64,000 bases of DNA from Alternaria dauci. Taxonomy: Eukaryota > Ascomycota > Dothideomycetes > Pleosporales > Pleosporaceae. The position numbers and the translations under genes are program-made. A model generated the notes under the pieces. It was not told where the DNA came from. It worked only from the letters and a program-made list of their open reading frames with translations, and did not search any database. This document shows positions 50,619 through 63,014 of this stretch, one piece after another (within the stretch, counting starts at the first letter, position 1; every line of letters starts with the position of its first letter). The stretch covers positions 992,001-1,056,000 of the forward strand of contig NC_091273.1 in assembly GCF_042100115.1 (NCBI RefSeq). The letters are read 5' to 3'.

Positions 50619-51205
50619 TGTCAAAGATATGTCGAATTGAACAAGAGGCTATGTCAGTGGTGTTGTGTAACGGCGTGGGGAGATAAGACAAGGAGCTCTC
50701 GAGCTGCCGAACAGCTTAAGCAGGCCAGGCGATGATACAAGGGTACGTCATACATATGCGCTGCCGCATCTCCATGCGACCCACAAGTTGTGTAAACCAT
50801 CGCGCAAGCGCTTTGTACAGTGCAGAGTACTTGTAGTACCGCTCTCTTCGCGACGCGACGTGGTGGGTAGACTGCTACACCCACGCGTCGCGTAGCATTG
50901 TGGAGGGCGTCGGTCAAGAAGAGGGGGCCGCTCCATAGCGGGGTGCGATGAGGGGTTACATCCTGGATCCTGGCATCTGGCCAACGGAGGGGAATCAAGG
51001 TGCGCGCCCTCCATTGGTGTTTGGTTCACATGCTCAGCTCGTACGCTTCCCTGCATTGGCACATGCATGGTCCGTTTGCCGCTGATGATGACGCGGGGTC
51101 ATCGCGACCTCGAACTTCAGCTCCGGAGTTCTATGTAGCAACATTCCATCGACTTTTACGCCTTCTGCGCGACTGGTGAACAACCGCAAGCTTCAGTCCG
51201 GCACA
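50619..51205. promoter_or_regulatory. Divergent promoter between cyanase and PLD genes
   Basis: 587 bp with no supported gene; serves both start sites. No recognised operator. Confidence 0.4.
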
Positions 51206-54200
51206 ATGTCTCGCCGAGATGATGATCTGGCATATGGCGAGTACCACGGGCAGGGAGGCGAGGAGGGCGATCGCGGATTTGTAGGCGACATGGGTCGGCG
51301 TTTTGGCTTTGGCAGAAAAGAGGTCAGTACATTCTTCTGAAACGCCATGCTGTCATTGTACGCTCCGTGTGTGTCGAGCTGTTGAGCAAGTGGAATTGCC
51401 CCACTATCGATAATCATAGCGCTGAGCTGGCCTCGTCATTCACTATCCGCACCTATCTTACGTTTCTATTTCTATTTCTTCACCGCCTAGCTTGCTGCAG
51501 GGACAAGACGCGTATGTGGAAGCCTGACTTGGGTCTTCCGATTTCCTGACTTTGACACCACAGAATAACCAACACCCATCCTCATCCTCAACCCAGGGCA
51601 GCGGCGGCATGTCGTTCTTCAAGAAGCTTCACGACCCACTTCACGGCTTCGTCTCGGACCTGAAAGATGCCATAACCGGAGACGATGATGCGCAGAAGCC
51701 CCCGCCGGGGACATACGAACAACAGGGAGGGCAGCCACAGCCTGGACAAGAGTACCACGAGCAACATCGCTTCTCGAGCTTCGCGCCTGAACGCCATGGC
51801 AACGACGTCAAGTGGTATGTTGATGGATGCAGGTAAGTCTCAAACGTCTCCATGCGCTACAACACGGTCAATTGACATCGGCAGCTACATGTATGCCGTT
51901 TCCATTGCCTTGGAGCGCGCTAAAGAGTCGATATGGATACTTGACTGGTGGCTCTCTCCTGAGCTGTATCTTCGCCGACCACCAGCGAAGAACCAACAGT
52001 ACCGGGTCGATAGGATGCTCCAAGCGGCAGCAGAACGCGGCGTCAAGGTCAACATCATTGTTTACAAAGAAGTTACCCAAGCTCTGACTCGTAAGTTTTT
52101 AAATCCAACGTTACCCGACTACCTCCATTCTCTCCTACCGAGCTCGACGGACAGGTTCACCAAAGGCCTTACGCGAGTCGGCCTAGATGTCATATTTAAG
52201 AGTCTTGAAGAGTGGGAAAAGACAGATCCGCTGATTGCCCCTCCTATCACAGTTTCCTCAGCTCATACCAAGCATCACTTGGAAGATCTTCATCCTAACA
52301 TTGGCGTTTTCCGACACCCCGATCATCTGCCAGATGCAGCAGTACTACAGTCGTCTTTCTTCGCCGCCATGAAGAACATGTCTTTCACGCCAGCAAAGCT
52401 CGCCCAGCTTCCCGGAGACGGTCTCAAGGCGATTTATGGTGCTCACGAGGGCACGGTCATGTACTGGGCGCATCACGAGAAGCTCTGCCTGATCGATGGT
52501 CACATCGCATTCATGGGCGGGTTGGATCTCTGCTATGGTCGCTGGGATACCAACCAGCACGCAATCGCTGACGCGCATCCTGGCAACGTCGATCGCATTG
52601 TGTTCCCAGGCCAGGATTTCAACAACGCCCGTATGCTAGGTGAGTCGCTTCTTCCTCGCGTCCGTGGAGATTGGTAGACGACAGATAGGCGGTCCATGGC
52701 TGCGTGCGATAAGGCAAACTGCTGACACTTGACAGACTTCCAGGATGTGACCAACTGGGAGAATAACAAACTCGATAGGACACAAAGCTCTCGTATGGGA
52801 TGGTCTGACGTGGCTTTGTGTATTTCTGGCCCAGTTGTACAAGACCTTCGTACCCACTTTGCGCAACGCTGGAACTTCATCTATGACGAGAAGTACAGCA
52901 AGAAGGCTACTAGATACGCCAGGCTACCGGAGACTAGCAGCGGAGCTCAACAGGCTCCCACGCAACAGCGCGGATTCGGAGGCGAAGAGGAAGGCGAGCG
53001 CGGCTTTGGTCGCGAGGAAGAGGGCGAGCGAGGGCTGTTCGGACACGGTGCTGGTGGACACCTTCGCCAGAAGATGCAGAGCAAGTTCGAAGAGTATGGT
53101 CAAGGACATGGATCGCAATATGGCCAGCACCAGTCACACGCAGAACACAGCTCCCAGCGAGGTGGTGTAGATTGCCAGATTACTCGTAGCTCTGCTAAAT
53201 GGAGCCACAACTTGATCACTACCGAGGTAAGTAACATGATGCACAGAAAGAGACCAACTGACAAATGTGTTAGCACTCTATCCAAAACGCCTACTGTGAG
53301 ATTATTCGTAACAGCAAGCACTTCATCTACATCGAAAACCAGTTCTTCATTACTGCTACCGGCGATCAACAGAAGCCGATCAAAAACAAGATCGGTGCTG
53401 CTATGGTTGAACGCATCGTTCGCGCTGCGCGTAATGGCGAGAAGTACAAGATGATTGTCATGATTCCAGCAGTGCCAGCGTTTGCTGGTGATTTGAAGCT
53501 TGATGAAGCCCTGGGTACTCGCGCTATCATGGAATGTAAGTCACATATTAACCTTCTGCATATGTTTTTGCTGATGGTATGCACGTATAGTCCAGTACGA
53601 CTCAATCAACCGTGGTGGTCACTCAATCTACGAAGAGATTGCTAAAGCCGGATTCAACCCTATGGACTACATCCGATTCTACAACCTTCGCAGCTACGAC
53701 CGCATCAACTCTAGCCAGATTATGAAAGAGGCAGAGCAGCGCAGTGGCGTGTCATATAACCAGGCTTCAGAGGGTTATGACGCGGCACATGACAACGCTC
53801 GTGGCTATGAGGCCTATCGTCCACCGCCCACGCAGGAGTACGGTGTTTACGAGATGGACGGTTCCGGTCGTCCTCCGTCTCATGGCCGACCTGATGGTGG
53901 CCCGCAGAGTCAGGGCAGACCAGGTGATTACGATCGCTACCAGCAGGAAGCAGCCAAGATTGGTAGTCGTCAAGGTCTCGGCGACGGACGCTGGGACACT
54001 GTCAGCGAATGCTACATGCTCGGCGGCGAAGACATCCGTAGCGTGCCTTGGGAGGGTAGTGCTGAGGATGAGATGGATGCTTTCGTGTCTGAGGAATTGT
54101 ACATCCACAGCAAGCTTTTGATCGCCGATGACGAGATTGTCATCTGCGGCTCTGCAAACCTCAACGACCGCTCCCAGCTCGGCGACCACGACTCGGAGAT

Positions 54201-54789
54201 TGCGGTTATCATCCATGACCCGAAGCCGGTCGACTCGTACATGGACGGACGACCGTACCGTGCATCAGAATTCGCTGCTAGTCTGCGAAGGGAGATCTTC
54301 AGGAAGCACCTCGGTCTGCTGAAGCCTCAGGATATGGAGCGTCCGACTGCCAACTACCAGCCTATCGGCGTTCCCAACGAGTACGACTGGGGCTCGAATG
54401 AGGACCGGCAAGTCGTTGATCCATTGTCTGACGAGTTCCAGAACCTGTGGAACTGGAGAGCACACACCAACACACAAGCTTTCGGCAAGGTGTTCCACCC
54501 TGTACCAAGCGACGAAGTCAAGAACTGGAAGCAGTACGACGAGTACTACTCGCGGTTTTTCGGGCAGGACCAGAAGGCCAAGGAGAACAAGAAGCCTTCT
54601 CTGTACAAATGGGGCCATGTGGTGGCAGAGAACTTTGGGCAGGGCGAGCAGGGTGTGCGCGAGGTCAAGGAGGTGCTCAGCACTATCAAGGGGAACTTGG
54701 TGGAGATGCCGCTCCTTTTCCTGAAGGAAGAAGACATTGCGCAGGAGGGTATGGGACTGAATGCCGTCACTGAGGAGCTGTACACCTAG
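51206..54789 (+). CDS. Phospholipase D (PLD1/Spo14-like, without PX-PH)
   Basis: Seven exons: 51206-51322, 51564-51832, 51885-52090, 52253-52639, 52736-53226, 53274-53535 and 53591-54789; 976 residues. Two HKD motifs define the active site: HHEKLCLIDGHIAFMGGLDL (His272, Lys274) and HSKLLIADDEIVICGSANLN (His750). Conserved surroundings include RAKESIWILDWWLSPELYLR, DRIVFPGQDFNNARML-DFQD and FIYIENQFFI. Eukaryotic PLDs hydrolyse phosphatidylcholine to phosphatidic acid and choline. There is no room for the PX/PH lipid-binding domains of long Spo14, as in many filamentous-fungal PLDs. Intron 3 (52091-52252, 162 nt) is in frame and stop-free; I remove it because homologues read ALT-LSSAHTK and its donor is a perfect GTAAGT. 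A Glu/Gly-rich repeat lies in exon 5. Confidence 0.92.
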
Positions 54790-55080
54790 GTGCCAAGCAA
54801 GCGAGATATGGTCAACGGATAAAGTGGGTGCTTAATGACTGAGTCAGACGGTAACGGCATCTTCTTTCTTGCCGTGAGTGCATGAATGACGGTAATAAAG
54901 AGGGGCTACGATGAGTTGATGGCCGATCATGGACCCTGACCAGTTCCATGGCGGTGGGTGGGGGTGCTTGGTTAGCGGCCATGGCCCCTGGTGGTTCGCA
55001 TGTGATGTGCCGCTCCCCAGATTTCCCAGGTTGCGCCAGAGGGTTGTGCAAAGATTGTATCTACTTTGCTCTGCAGCGCC
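54790..55080. other. Short intergenic region before DUF3431 gene
   Basis: 291 bp, 3' flank of PLD and promoter of the next gene; nothing recognised. Confidence 0.45.
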
Positions 55081-56295
55081 ATGCCCCGTCTACTGACAGT
55101 CCGCAATGCTGTCATACTGGTTAATTTCCTACTCGTCACTGCGCTGTTTGTCCATCTCAAGTACGAGCTCTGGGACAAGAACGCGACTGCAGCTGCATCG
55201 GCCTCTCTGACACACCTTCCTGACGAACTCTACGACGAGCAACAGCCGGGCTCGCCATCGCACGACGCGGAAAAGAAGCCGCTCAAGGCCAATAGCGGTG
55301 TCAAGGCGCGTCGGACTGCCGTCGTCGTCGCGAGCCAGAGCTCTGAAAATGCGACGTGGCTGGACGAGTACTTCCCCGAGTGGGAGAAGAACATCTATCG
55401 CGTAGACGACGCGAGCGCGCCACTGACGGTGCCCAAGAACAAGGGCAGAGAGAGCATGGTCTACCTGACGTACGCACCCGGTCGCGCCTTCTGTCCTGGA
55501 TGCCTTGCAAGCTAACACATGCCCGCCCAGCTACATCATCGACCACTACGCGTCGCTTCCCGACAACGTCCTCTTCATCCACCCCAACCGCTACCAATGG
55601 CACAACGACGATCCAGACTACGACGGTCTCCCCATGCTCCGCCACTTCCAGTTGCCTTACCTTGAGAAGCAAGGCTACGTCAACATACGCTGCGCATGGT
55701 CCCTGGGCTGCCCCAGCGAAATCAAGCCTCTTGCTGAACAAGGCGAACACCGAGAGGCCGTGCATGCTGGCGGACAGTATAAAAAGGCCTTTGAGCAGCT
55801 GTTTCCCGGAGACAAGGTGCCGGCCGTCGTGGGCGTGAGCTGCTGTGCGCAATTCGCCGCAACAAGAGAGAAGATCCGGGAAAGAACAAAGGAGCAGTAC
55901 GAGAAGTATCGTGACTGGCTCATGCAGACAGATCTCGGCGACGCCATCAGCGGCAGAGTCTTTGAGTACTCATGGCATAGTAAGTCGCTGACCTCTGCTC
56001 TCTTACGCGTCGCCCCACCACCCCGCGACATGAGGCTCTGCGCGTCTCTGCTTTTTCGAGTGGCCTACATCCTATGCTAACACCGTCGATAGTCATTTTC
56101 GGTAAGCCTGCCGTGCACTGCCCAAGCGCGCAAGAATGCTACTGCAATGTGTTTGGCATCTGCAACTTGACATGCCCAAGTCAAGGAAGCTGTGAGGGAC
56201 GATATACTCTACCGCCCTACTCGACCCTACCAATGGGCTGGCCTTATGTGGGATGGGAGGGCAAAGAACGCCAGCGCGCTGCTTCTGAGCAGTGA
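55081..56295 (+). CDS. DUF3431 family type II membrane protein, 346 aa
   Basis: Three exons, 55081-55469, 55531-55979 and 56093-56295. Start at MPRLLTVRNAV gives a short cytosolic end and a signal-anchor (NAVILVNFLLVTALFVHLKY). A linker follows, then the DUF3431 domain: RTAVVVASQSSENATWLDEY, FPEWEKNIYRVDDASAPLTV, PKNKGRESMVYLT-YIIDHYA, SLPDNVLFIHPNRYQWHNDD, LRHFQLPYLEKQGYVNIRC and VGVSCCAQFAATREKIRER. The third exon is Cys-rich (VHCPSAQECYCNVFGICNLT). The family is widespread in fungi, glycosyltransferase-like in general shape and probably Golgi or secretory; no activity is established as far as I know. Introns have canonical donors and CTAAC branch points. Confidence 0.9.
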
Positions 56296-57912
56296 TTGAC
56301 ATACTCGTGGGCTTATCTTCAAGCTACTGTGTCTCCCTTCTTCGCTTTCATGTACGACCATCCGCATCCGCTAGCCCAAGGACTCAGCCGCGACGCTTCA
56401 CTTTTTCCCTTCCATCCACTGGCGTACGTGACCATCTTGGCCCAATGCTAAAGGATACGACCGGCTCTGGCAATCGTTCATGTGTGTCTGCACACGTCAC
56501 TATGTGGCACCAAGTTTGCGCTTGACAAGACAGTCGGATTACTGTAAGAGCTGGTCATACAGTCTCGCACAAAGCGCAAAGGGCGCGAACGAGTTACACA
56601 TCCATGCAGCGCCATTCCAACGCCATCGAAACAGCGATGCACAGTTCATTCGTTGGCATGGCGGCTAAACCTTCACTAGAACGCTCGTACAGCATCTAGT
56701 TAAATGGCTTCGTCGCTGTGGGTTTCCGCAACCAGACTTTCAATATTTCCTGTACCAAACAGGAAGATCGCGACTCGTTAAACGACTTGATCACGCGAAG
56801 GTCCGCATGTACCATCTTCGCGACGGCGTAGTACACAATCATTCATTCGCTAGGCTTCCTGGTGTTTCGGCCCCTCATGCACGACGAGCGGTAGGATGCA
56901 CTCAATAGACTGCAATTTACTCCGCAGATACCCGCTTCCGCGAGCTTGTACCAACCTCTTCTTTGACTAGGGCCAAGGGCGTTGAAGTTACACTCATGCA
57001 AGTCCAAGGCCCGACAAAATACATACCCTGGCAAGGCATGCATCTTTACGGCGCCAGGCATCAAAGAAGCTGCTATTACCGGTTCTGGAATTCGGCTGGT
57101 CGTCGCTCGCTCGCTCAGCCAAACTGTGCCGGTTGTATAGCGAGGCTGAGGACTTGCTACGATAACATACCAAGGCACAGCATAACTGGGGCGAAACCAA
57201 CCGGTAGAGTCGGAAACCCTTACAAAGCGGGTCATTGCATCAGCTGGCCATGTAGCACCGAGTTTCGACCCGTCGATCTTTAGGCGCGGGGATTTTGCAC
57301 GGCTTAGACAGCAAGAGAGAGGAGGGTTTGGTGGGGTACCTGGCCATGCAGAGCCGCATTACGCTAAGCGCAGCCGGTTCCAAGGTCACGATGAGGCTCA
57401 AACGCTTGGCGCACACCGTTACTCATGCTGTTGTCGCACGAAGCATCATCATATATCAGAACGTATAGGACCGCCCAAATCTCATCTCCCTGATCGGTAT
57501 AGGTATGTCGCACCTTGTAACCGCAATTCGACATGACCCCGCAAAATAGCATTGGGTAATGTTTGTTCCAAACTCTCAGCCTGACGCTATATGAACATGG
57601 CAGAGGACGCTAGACCAAGCCTACCCTTGCATTACTTCAGAGTTAGTCGTTGGGAGGTGCGTCCGCCTGCGCATTTGCCAAGGATGAGGCTCCGCTGGTA
57701 CTCGAGTATTCAAAGGCGCGTGTGCTTGCTGCGCATTCAGCGAGTACTACCCAGCTGATAAACGCCACCTCTCGTTAGCTTGAACCATCTCCTCTAATCG
57801 TACTCTCCAAGGCCTTCTTACTTTTTCTTCGCCCAATTACTCGCATGGAAACTTGCTCACGTGCCTTGTTCGCCCTGTCCCCGAGTGCCTCTCTAGTATT
57901 ATATCGCTTTTG
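56296..57912. other. Gene-poor intergenic region, 1.6 kb
   Basis: No supported gene. Short overlapping frames on both strands lack motifs. The right end holds the promoter of the F-box gene. Possibly relic sequence, but no element is identifiable. Confidence 0.55.
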
Positions 57913-59864
57913 ATGACTACTTCTCTCGATCAACTTCCTTTTGACGTACTCTTTTGCGTTACCCTCAATTTGGATCTTGAAGACATATTCCACCTCGGTC
58001 AAACATGTCGACAACTGAGGGCTTTACTAGACGAAAGGACAGTTTGCAGACGCGCTGTCGAAGTAAGCCGATTCAAAACGCTCGACATGCTTACATGCCA
58101 TGCTGACGCTGCTTATAGATCAATCATCCATATACAGAGGAAGCACGCTTAGCCCGAAACGAGGAGAGTACCTATGAGCACGCCTTCCTGGCTATTTATG
58201 AAAGAAGGAATGCTTTGTCAACTGCATACCCTTATTCAGCTCGCGTTTTAGAACACAAGGGCAACAGCTTTGTGTATGGCCAAGGGACTATATGTGTATT
58301 CGATGCCGGGATGGTCTATGTCTCGGATCTCCGCACCAAGCTGGACCCGGTCCGTCTTGACCTCCCTGCTATTGTGCGGCCTGTTCTAGAGTCGAAGTTT
58401 AGAGTATCTGGTAACTTCTGGTTACGCTTACTCTATTATGCTGATGGAATTCTCGCTGTACACGCCACGCCAAAGTATAGCTCGGACCATAGCCACATAA
58501 TCGCTATCAAGACGGCGGCGGATCTTCCAGTTGACCGGAGAGTCATTGAATCGATACAAGTGGCCAGATGTTCTAAGCTTTTTGCCAGACACAACGCCCG
58601 TTATCTGTACTACGGCACTCATACTGGAATAGGGGACGATGGCCACTCTAAATGGGAAATCGATGGTATCCCACTTTGTGACGACGCCGAGCTACCAGAA
58701 CGCGAAAGACCAGTGCTTCTCGACAATTTCCATGGATGTGACATTGGCTCTACAATCGCGTTCGAGATACACAACGACTACTTCTACGCCGTTTCTAATC
58801 AGGGGACCTTTGAAGTCGAAGAGATTGATTATACGTCTTTCTATCATGTGGTCCGGTTTCCGCTCAATTCACCATTGCCAGAAGCTATTTCCAAGAATGA
58901 GCGCCTGTATCGCCGTCAACACAAACAAGGACCAATCCACGACTCGTGGACCGATCTTGCCTTGCAGTTTGATGAACGTACGAATGAGACGGTAATCGTG
59001 GAATCGCGAAGAGAGTGGGCTCAAGCGTCTTCCCGCCAATCACGCACGTTCTACGTCACCAAGTTAGAGTTTGGAGAAGATGAAGGTACAGAAAATTTGT
59101 CCAACGGACCGCCACTGCCTGAGGATGACCTCTACGTCACTCTCCTCGACTCTTTGGACAACCCTCATTGGAAACCCACACCAGACCTCTATAGCTGGAG
59201 CCAGCATCCTGAATTCCCTCCTACCGATCCTTCACCCCGGTCTTTCATCCTTGCAAGAACAAAGTTCAGGGCGTACAATTATGCATGCACCTCCTTTGTC
59301 GATCTCGTAGAAGACGAGCGATGCTGCAACGATTCCTCCCAACCGCCCTGCCTCAGGCTCCGAATAGGATCAAGACGTGAGTTGGGCCTTGACTACGCCG
59401 TTCTGAGCGGCAAAAAAAGGGCCCAAGTCGACAAGATGAGGCCCAGCTTCCTGGATACCCAAACACGGTACCGCCATTCACCGATCCGCATGTGGCCCCC
59501 TTCAGCATCTCGCTGCCCCTGCTCAAAGCGTCTGCACGATATACTCAACCAACCACTAGCGTCTGCCTCGCCATCACAGACCAGGAGCGTTACCGGCGTG
59601 CTCGACGAACAACGTCTGGTCTTCATGGTCAAGCCGGGGCGGTCATATGGTTCCAGCGACGACAACACATTGGGCACCATTATCGTAGTTGACTTCTCCC
59701 GCCCTCTTACATCTACAGTCCATGCACCCTCAGCATCGCAGCCACCATCGTTGTCACGATCCGACAGCGAGATGGACGAAGACGTGGATGTTCATATTGA
59801 CCGGTTGGCATGGTATTGGTCCTCCGATTCCAAGGGACGCTGCCGAGGCAAGACGTGTCAGTGA
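57913..59864 (+). CDS. F-box protein, 631 aa
   Basis: Two exons, 57913-58062 and 58119-59864, joined in phase 0 (RAVE-INHPYTEEA) across a 56-nt intron. The N-terminus LDQLPFDVLFCVTLNLDLED, IFHLGQTCRQLRALLDERT is an F-box, the Skp1-binding module of SCF ubiquitin ligases. The remaining 570 residues have no recognisable repeat (no WD40 or LRR pattern). Alternating hydrophobic strands such as KGNSFVYGQGTICVFDAGMV, RLLYYADGILAVHA and NDYFYAVSNQGTFEVEEIDY suggest a beta-rich, perhaps propeller-like, substrate domain. Family resemblance is to the many F-box proteins of Pleosporales with unknown targets. Start chosen as the ATG just before the F-box. Confidence 0.82.
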
Positions 59865-61016
59865 ACGGTTGGGGGTTACGGAATGCCGTGCCCATGCGCA
59901 GTTGAGACCGGCAGAGGGAAGAAACACTTGGGGCGGATATCGTTGAGCGTCACATGAGGCAGACGGAACGTGGTGCGCAAACCGTTGATCGCTTTCCATG
60001 ATTCTGCCTTGTTGCGCAGCAATGCCATGTCGTTGTGATCCATGTACATGCATGTGCATGATGCAAGCCCCCTCCTGCAGCTCGCATGGGGCGGGTGGTG
60101 AGAAGTATATGGACCCCGCACAAGGCTGGATGTTGTAGATAAGAGAGGGCGTGGTCCCCCAAAGCACGCCATCGTCATCTGTCCCTATAAAAGTATGTTT
60201 ATGCTTTTCTTTTCCCTGCCTCGTGGAATTACTCTTACTTTGTTTGATGAGCTGTTTGTTCATCTAGGGTTCATTGATGTAGTCATGGAACACGATTATG
60301 CATTCCTCTAGGACGATGGCAAGATCCCATGCAATTCTTCCAACAGATTTAACATCTGTGCAAGCAACATTGCGTTCCTGAGTGAGCATGACAGTTGGTC
60401 TCGGTACAGGTACGAAGCAAGGTGTAGATAACGCATATAGTATTGGACAAGTGTCTTGATTGATCCATGTGTCACGTCTGTATGTATATCCCATCTGTAA
60501 ACAAAAAAGAAAGTGCCTAATGCACTCGCTATTAGAATCCCTCGAACATTCCCGACTCGGGGACACGACACGTGATAAACAAAAAAGGTGCCGGTGTCAT
60601 GTTCGTTTCGCCATATAACTCCAAGCTATGAGATGTAATGTAGGAAAAAAGTGCAAGGTGAATAGGCCCAAAAAAAGTCGGTCCGAAAGTGGGGGAAGTG
60701 TGTACAGTCGAAATGAAGTAGCCACGGGAGAAATCTCGGGCGGTATGATGTTAGGGCAGCGGAGACGCTCTTGTTCACCGCAAACTCAAGAGAAAGGTTT
60801 GGCGATGTTCCGGTGAAAATGTGTGGAGTGATGACAGCGTGAGATTTGAAGACTTTGATGTCTGGGACCCACTCGGTTTGGAAGATGCAGATGGACTGAC
60901 GGCTCACGGCCGACTTTGACCGGCAAAATGCTGTCGCAGTACGTCCATGGTCGTATGCGGTGTCATGATCCCGTTCCATTCGTCATGAGGAGGTCGTTGC
61001 TCAAGTTGCAGTAAAA
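59865..61016. other. Convergent intergenic region
   Basis: 1.15 kb between the 3' ends of the F-box gene and the Gln/Ser-rich protein gene. Frames of up to 169 codons occur but show no domain. Long 3' UTRs are likely here. Confidence 0.5.
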
Positions 61017-61421
61017 CTAGAGTTCCATGCCGTCAAGATCTCGCATGACACAAGCCATCTGTGCCCGTTTTGCGGCCTCGGCAAGCAGCGCAGCCTGGTT
61101 GAGGTAGTTTGTAGTCTCAGCTGCAGTCTGGCCGGCTCCGTTTCTGTTGGGTTGGTACTCAAAGCTGGGATGGCGTTGTGCTTGGAGGCGAGGCTGATGC
61201 TGGGCTTGTTGCGACTGCTGGTTCAGGGAGCCAAAGTACTGGTGGTTTGGGGGGCTTGTCGAGGGTGAGACAGGCGGCGCAGACTGGGTCGAAGACCGCG
61301 AGGCGATGCTGGAAGCGGACGTGCTGGTGTAGCTGGCGGCGGACGTGCTCGAGGACTGAAGTGCTGAGAAGGCTGGCCGACTAGGCGCGCCGTACTGTTG
61401 TTGTTGCGAGTAGTTGGACAT
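61017..61421 (-). CDS. Small Gln/Ser-rich conserved fungal protein, 134 aa
   Basis: Single exon starting MSNYSQQQQYGAPSRPAFSA. The reading frame is open for another 131 codons upstream, but that part is Leu/Pro/Ser-rich in a way typical of CT-rich leaders and is not family-like, so I use the internal ATG at 61421. The middle is Ser/Thr/Gln-rich (SASSIASRSSTQSAPPVSPS). The C-terminus GQTAAETTNYLNQAALLAEA and AKRAQMACVMRDLDGMEL is a compact helix that I recall as conserved in Pezizomycotina proteins of unknown function. Divergent from KTI12, 494 bp away. Confidence 0.7.
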   Translation of the reverse strand: MSNYSQQQQYGAPSRPAFSALQSSSTSAASYTSTSASSIASRSSTQSAPPVSPSTSPPNHQYFGSLNQQSQQAQHQPRLQAQRHPSFEYQPNRNGAGQTAAETTNYLNQAALLAEAAKRAQMACVMRDLDGMEL

Positions 61422-61915
61422 GGTGGTGAGGAGTTGATGTGTGGGAGATGGGCGAGGTAATGGTCCAAGGGCGGATTGCAGGGAGCAGAGAGTAGAGGTA
61501 AGGTGTACAGAGGTTGCAACCAGCGGGCGAGGCGAGGAGATGGATGGGTAAAGTAGATAGTAGTCCCGTAGTAGCTCGATATTACCCTGTACCGGTATTG
61601 GCAATCTTGTGCGTGCAGCTGGAACAATTTCTGCGTCCTTGTCCAGATAGGGTGCAATAGAGGCTGAAGTCGGGAGAGGGGAGAAGAGAGGCAGGATATG
61701 GAGCAAAAGCAAGGAGGAATGGCCTGCGCGATAACTTGGGCAAGGCCACAATCCATCGGTACTACTTGGACCGCGGCTCGGAATTGCTAGCTCGTGAATT
61801 TCGTCACAGGCCAATCTGATCTGCCGACGCTTGCCATCGCATCGAGACGCCAGCTTTCTTTAGTTTTACGCGGATTACCATTTCCAGGCAAAGGGTTACT
61901 CGCCCTACTCGCATC
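61422..61915. promoter_or_regulatory. Divergent promoter between the small protein gene and KTI12
   Basis: 494 bp shared by both genes. The side next to the small gene is strongly CT/AG-biased and fits a leader. No defined operator. Confidence 0.4.
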
Positions 61916-63014
61916 ATGCCCGTAAGTCCTCGTTGAACCTTCCCCAGACTCGCCTACTGACATGGGCAGCTCGTTTTAATCTCAGGTTCCACCTTCCCCC
62001 TCCATGCTTTTCCCCCCCGCCATTTTTTTTCCTCGCTAACCCACCCGAGGCTTCCCTTCCGCGGGCAAGACGACCAGAGCCCTCCAGCTAAAGGAATACT
62101 TCGAGTCCAAGATCGCCAGCTCGCCCCCTGATGCGCGCACGTCGCGTCTAAAAGTCCATCTCATCAACGATCAGACGCTGGGTGTGTCGCGCGCCGTCTA
62201 TCACACCGCCAAAGCCGAGAAGGATGCACGTGCGGAGGAATATTCTGCCGTCAAAAGAGTCCTGTCGCGCGATGACATCGTCATCGCCGATGGCTTGAAC
62301 TACATCAAGGGCTTCCGCTACCAGTTGTACTGCGAAGCCAAGGCTCTCCAGACCCCGAGCTGCGTCGTCAGTAGAACCAAGTCTGTAGGACAAGCACACA
62401 GCTGACAGTCCTAGAGCTGCACGTAGGCACGCCGGCCGATCGATGTCGCGAGAACAACCAGAAGCTCCTGGCAGACAAGGACTGCGACGGTGGATATGAC
62501 GAAGAAGACTTTGAGAACCTTATCTTCCGCTACGAAGAGCCCAATGGCATGACGCGCTGGGACAGCCCGCTGTTCATCGTGGTCGAGCAAGACGAGAAGC
62601 CGCCGTGCGACCAGATATGGGACGCCATGGTAGGCAGCGACGGCAAGATGAAGACGGTCAAGCCGAACCTCGCGACAGTGTTGGTCCGTAAACCCCGACG
62701 TGCTGAGGACGTTGGCTAACGTGTAGTAGAAACCGGCGACCGAGCAAAACTACCTCTACGAGCTCGACAAGACCACGTCCGATATCCTCGCCCAGATAAT
62801 GGTATACCAGAAGGATCACCCTGGCGAAGGGGGTGGAGAGATAGCCGTTGCCGATGTCGAGAAGCCCATTGAGCTCCCTGCCACGCCAATGACCCTGCCT
62901 CAACTCCAGCGTATTCGCCGTCAGTTCATCACTATGAATCGTCAACACAGCCTTTCCAAGGCACGGTTGAAGGAGGTCTTTGTTGACTACCTGAACGCCG
63001 AGTTCCTGCGCTAG
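61916..63014 (+). CDS. KTI12: Elongator-associated protein Kti12
   Basis: Five exons: 61916-61921 (ATG-CCC), 61970-61985 (16 nt), 62050-62370, 62415-62683 and 62730-63014; 298 residues. Splicing assembles MPLVLISGFPSAGKTTRALQ, with the P-loop at residues 8-15. LSRDDIVIADGLNYIKGFRY, QLYCEAKALQTPSCVV, HVGTPADRCRENNQKLLADK, RYEEPNGMTRWDSPLFIVVE and a C-terminal RQFITMNRQHSLSKARLKEV follow. Kti12 is a PSTK-like P-loop ATPase that binds tRNA and supports Elongator modification of wobble uridines; its loss gives zymocin resistance in yeast. The acceptor of intron 3 could be CCTAG (used, giving VVKLHVG) or CAG six nt earlier; the CTGAC branch point favours the former. Both keep the frame. Confidence 0.9.

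Noticed and set aside
59754..60979. Minus-strand frames of 169 and 117 codons after the F-box gene
   Set aside because: No domain, and the first overlaps the 3' end of the F-box coding region; best explained as chance frames in 3' UTR sequence.
61422..61814. Extended N-terminus (131 extra codons) of the small Gln/Ser-rich protein
   Set aside because: Leu/Pro/Ser-biased translation of a CT-rich leader. The conserved-looking protein begins at MSNYSQQQQYG.
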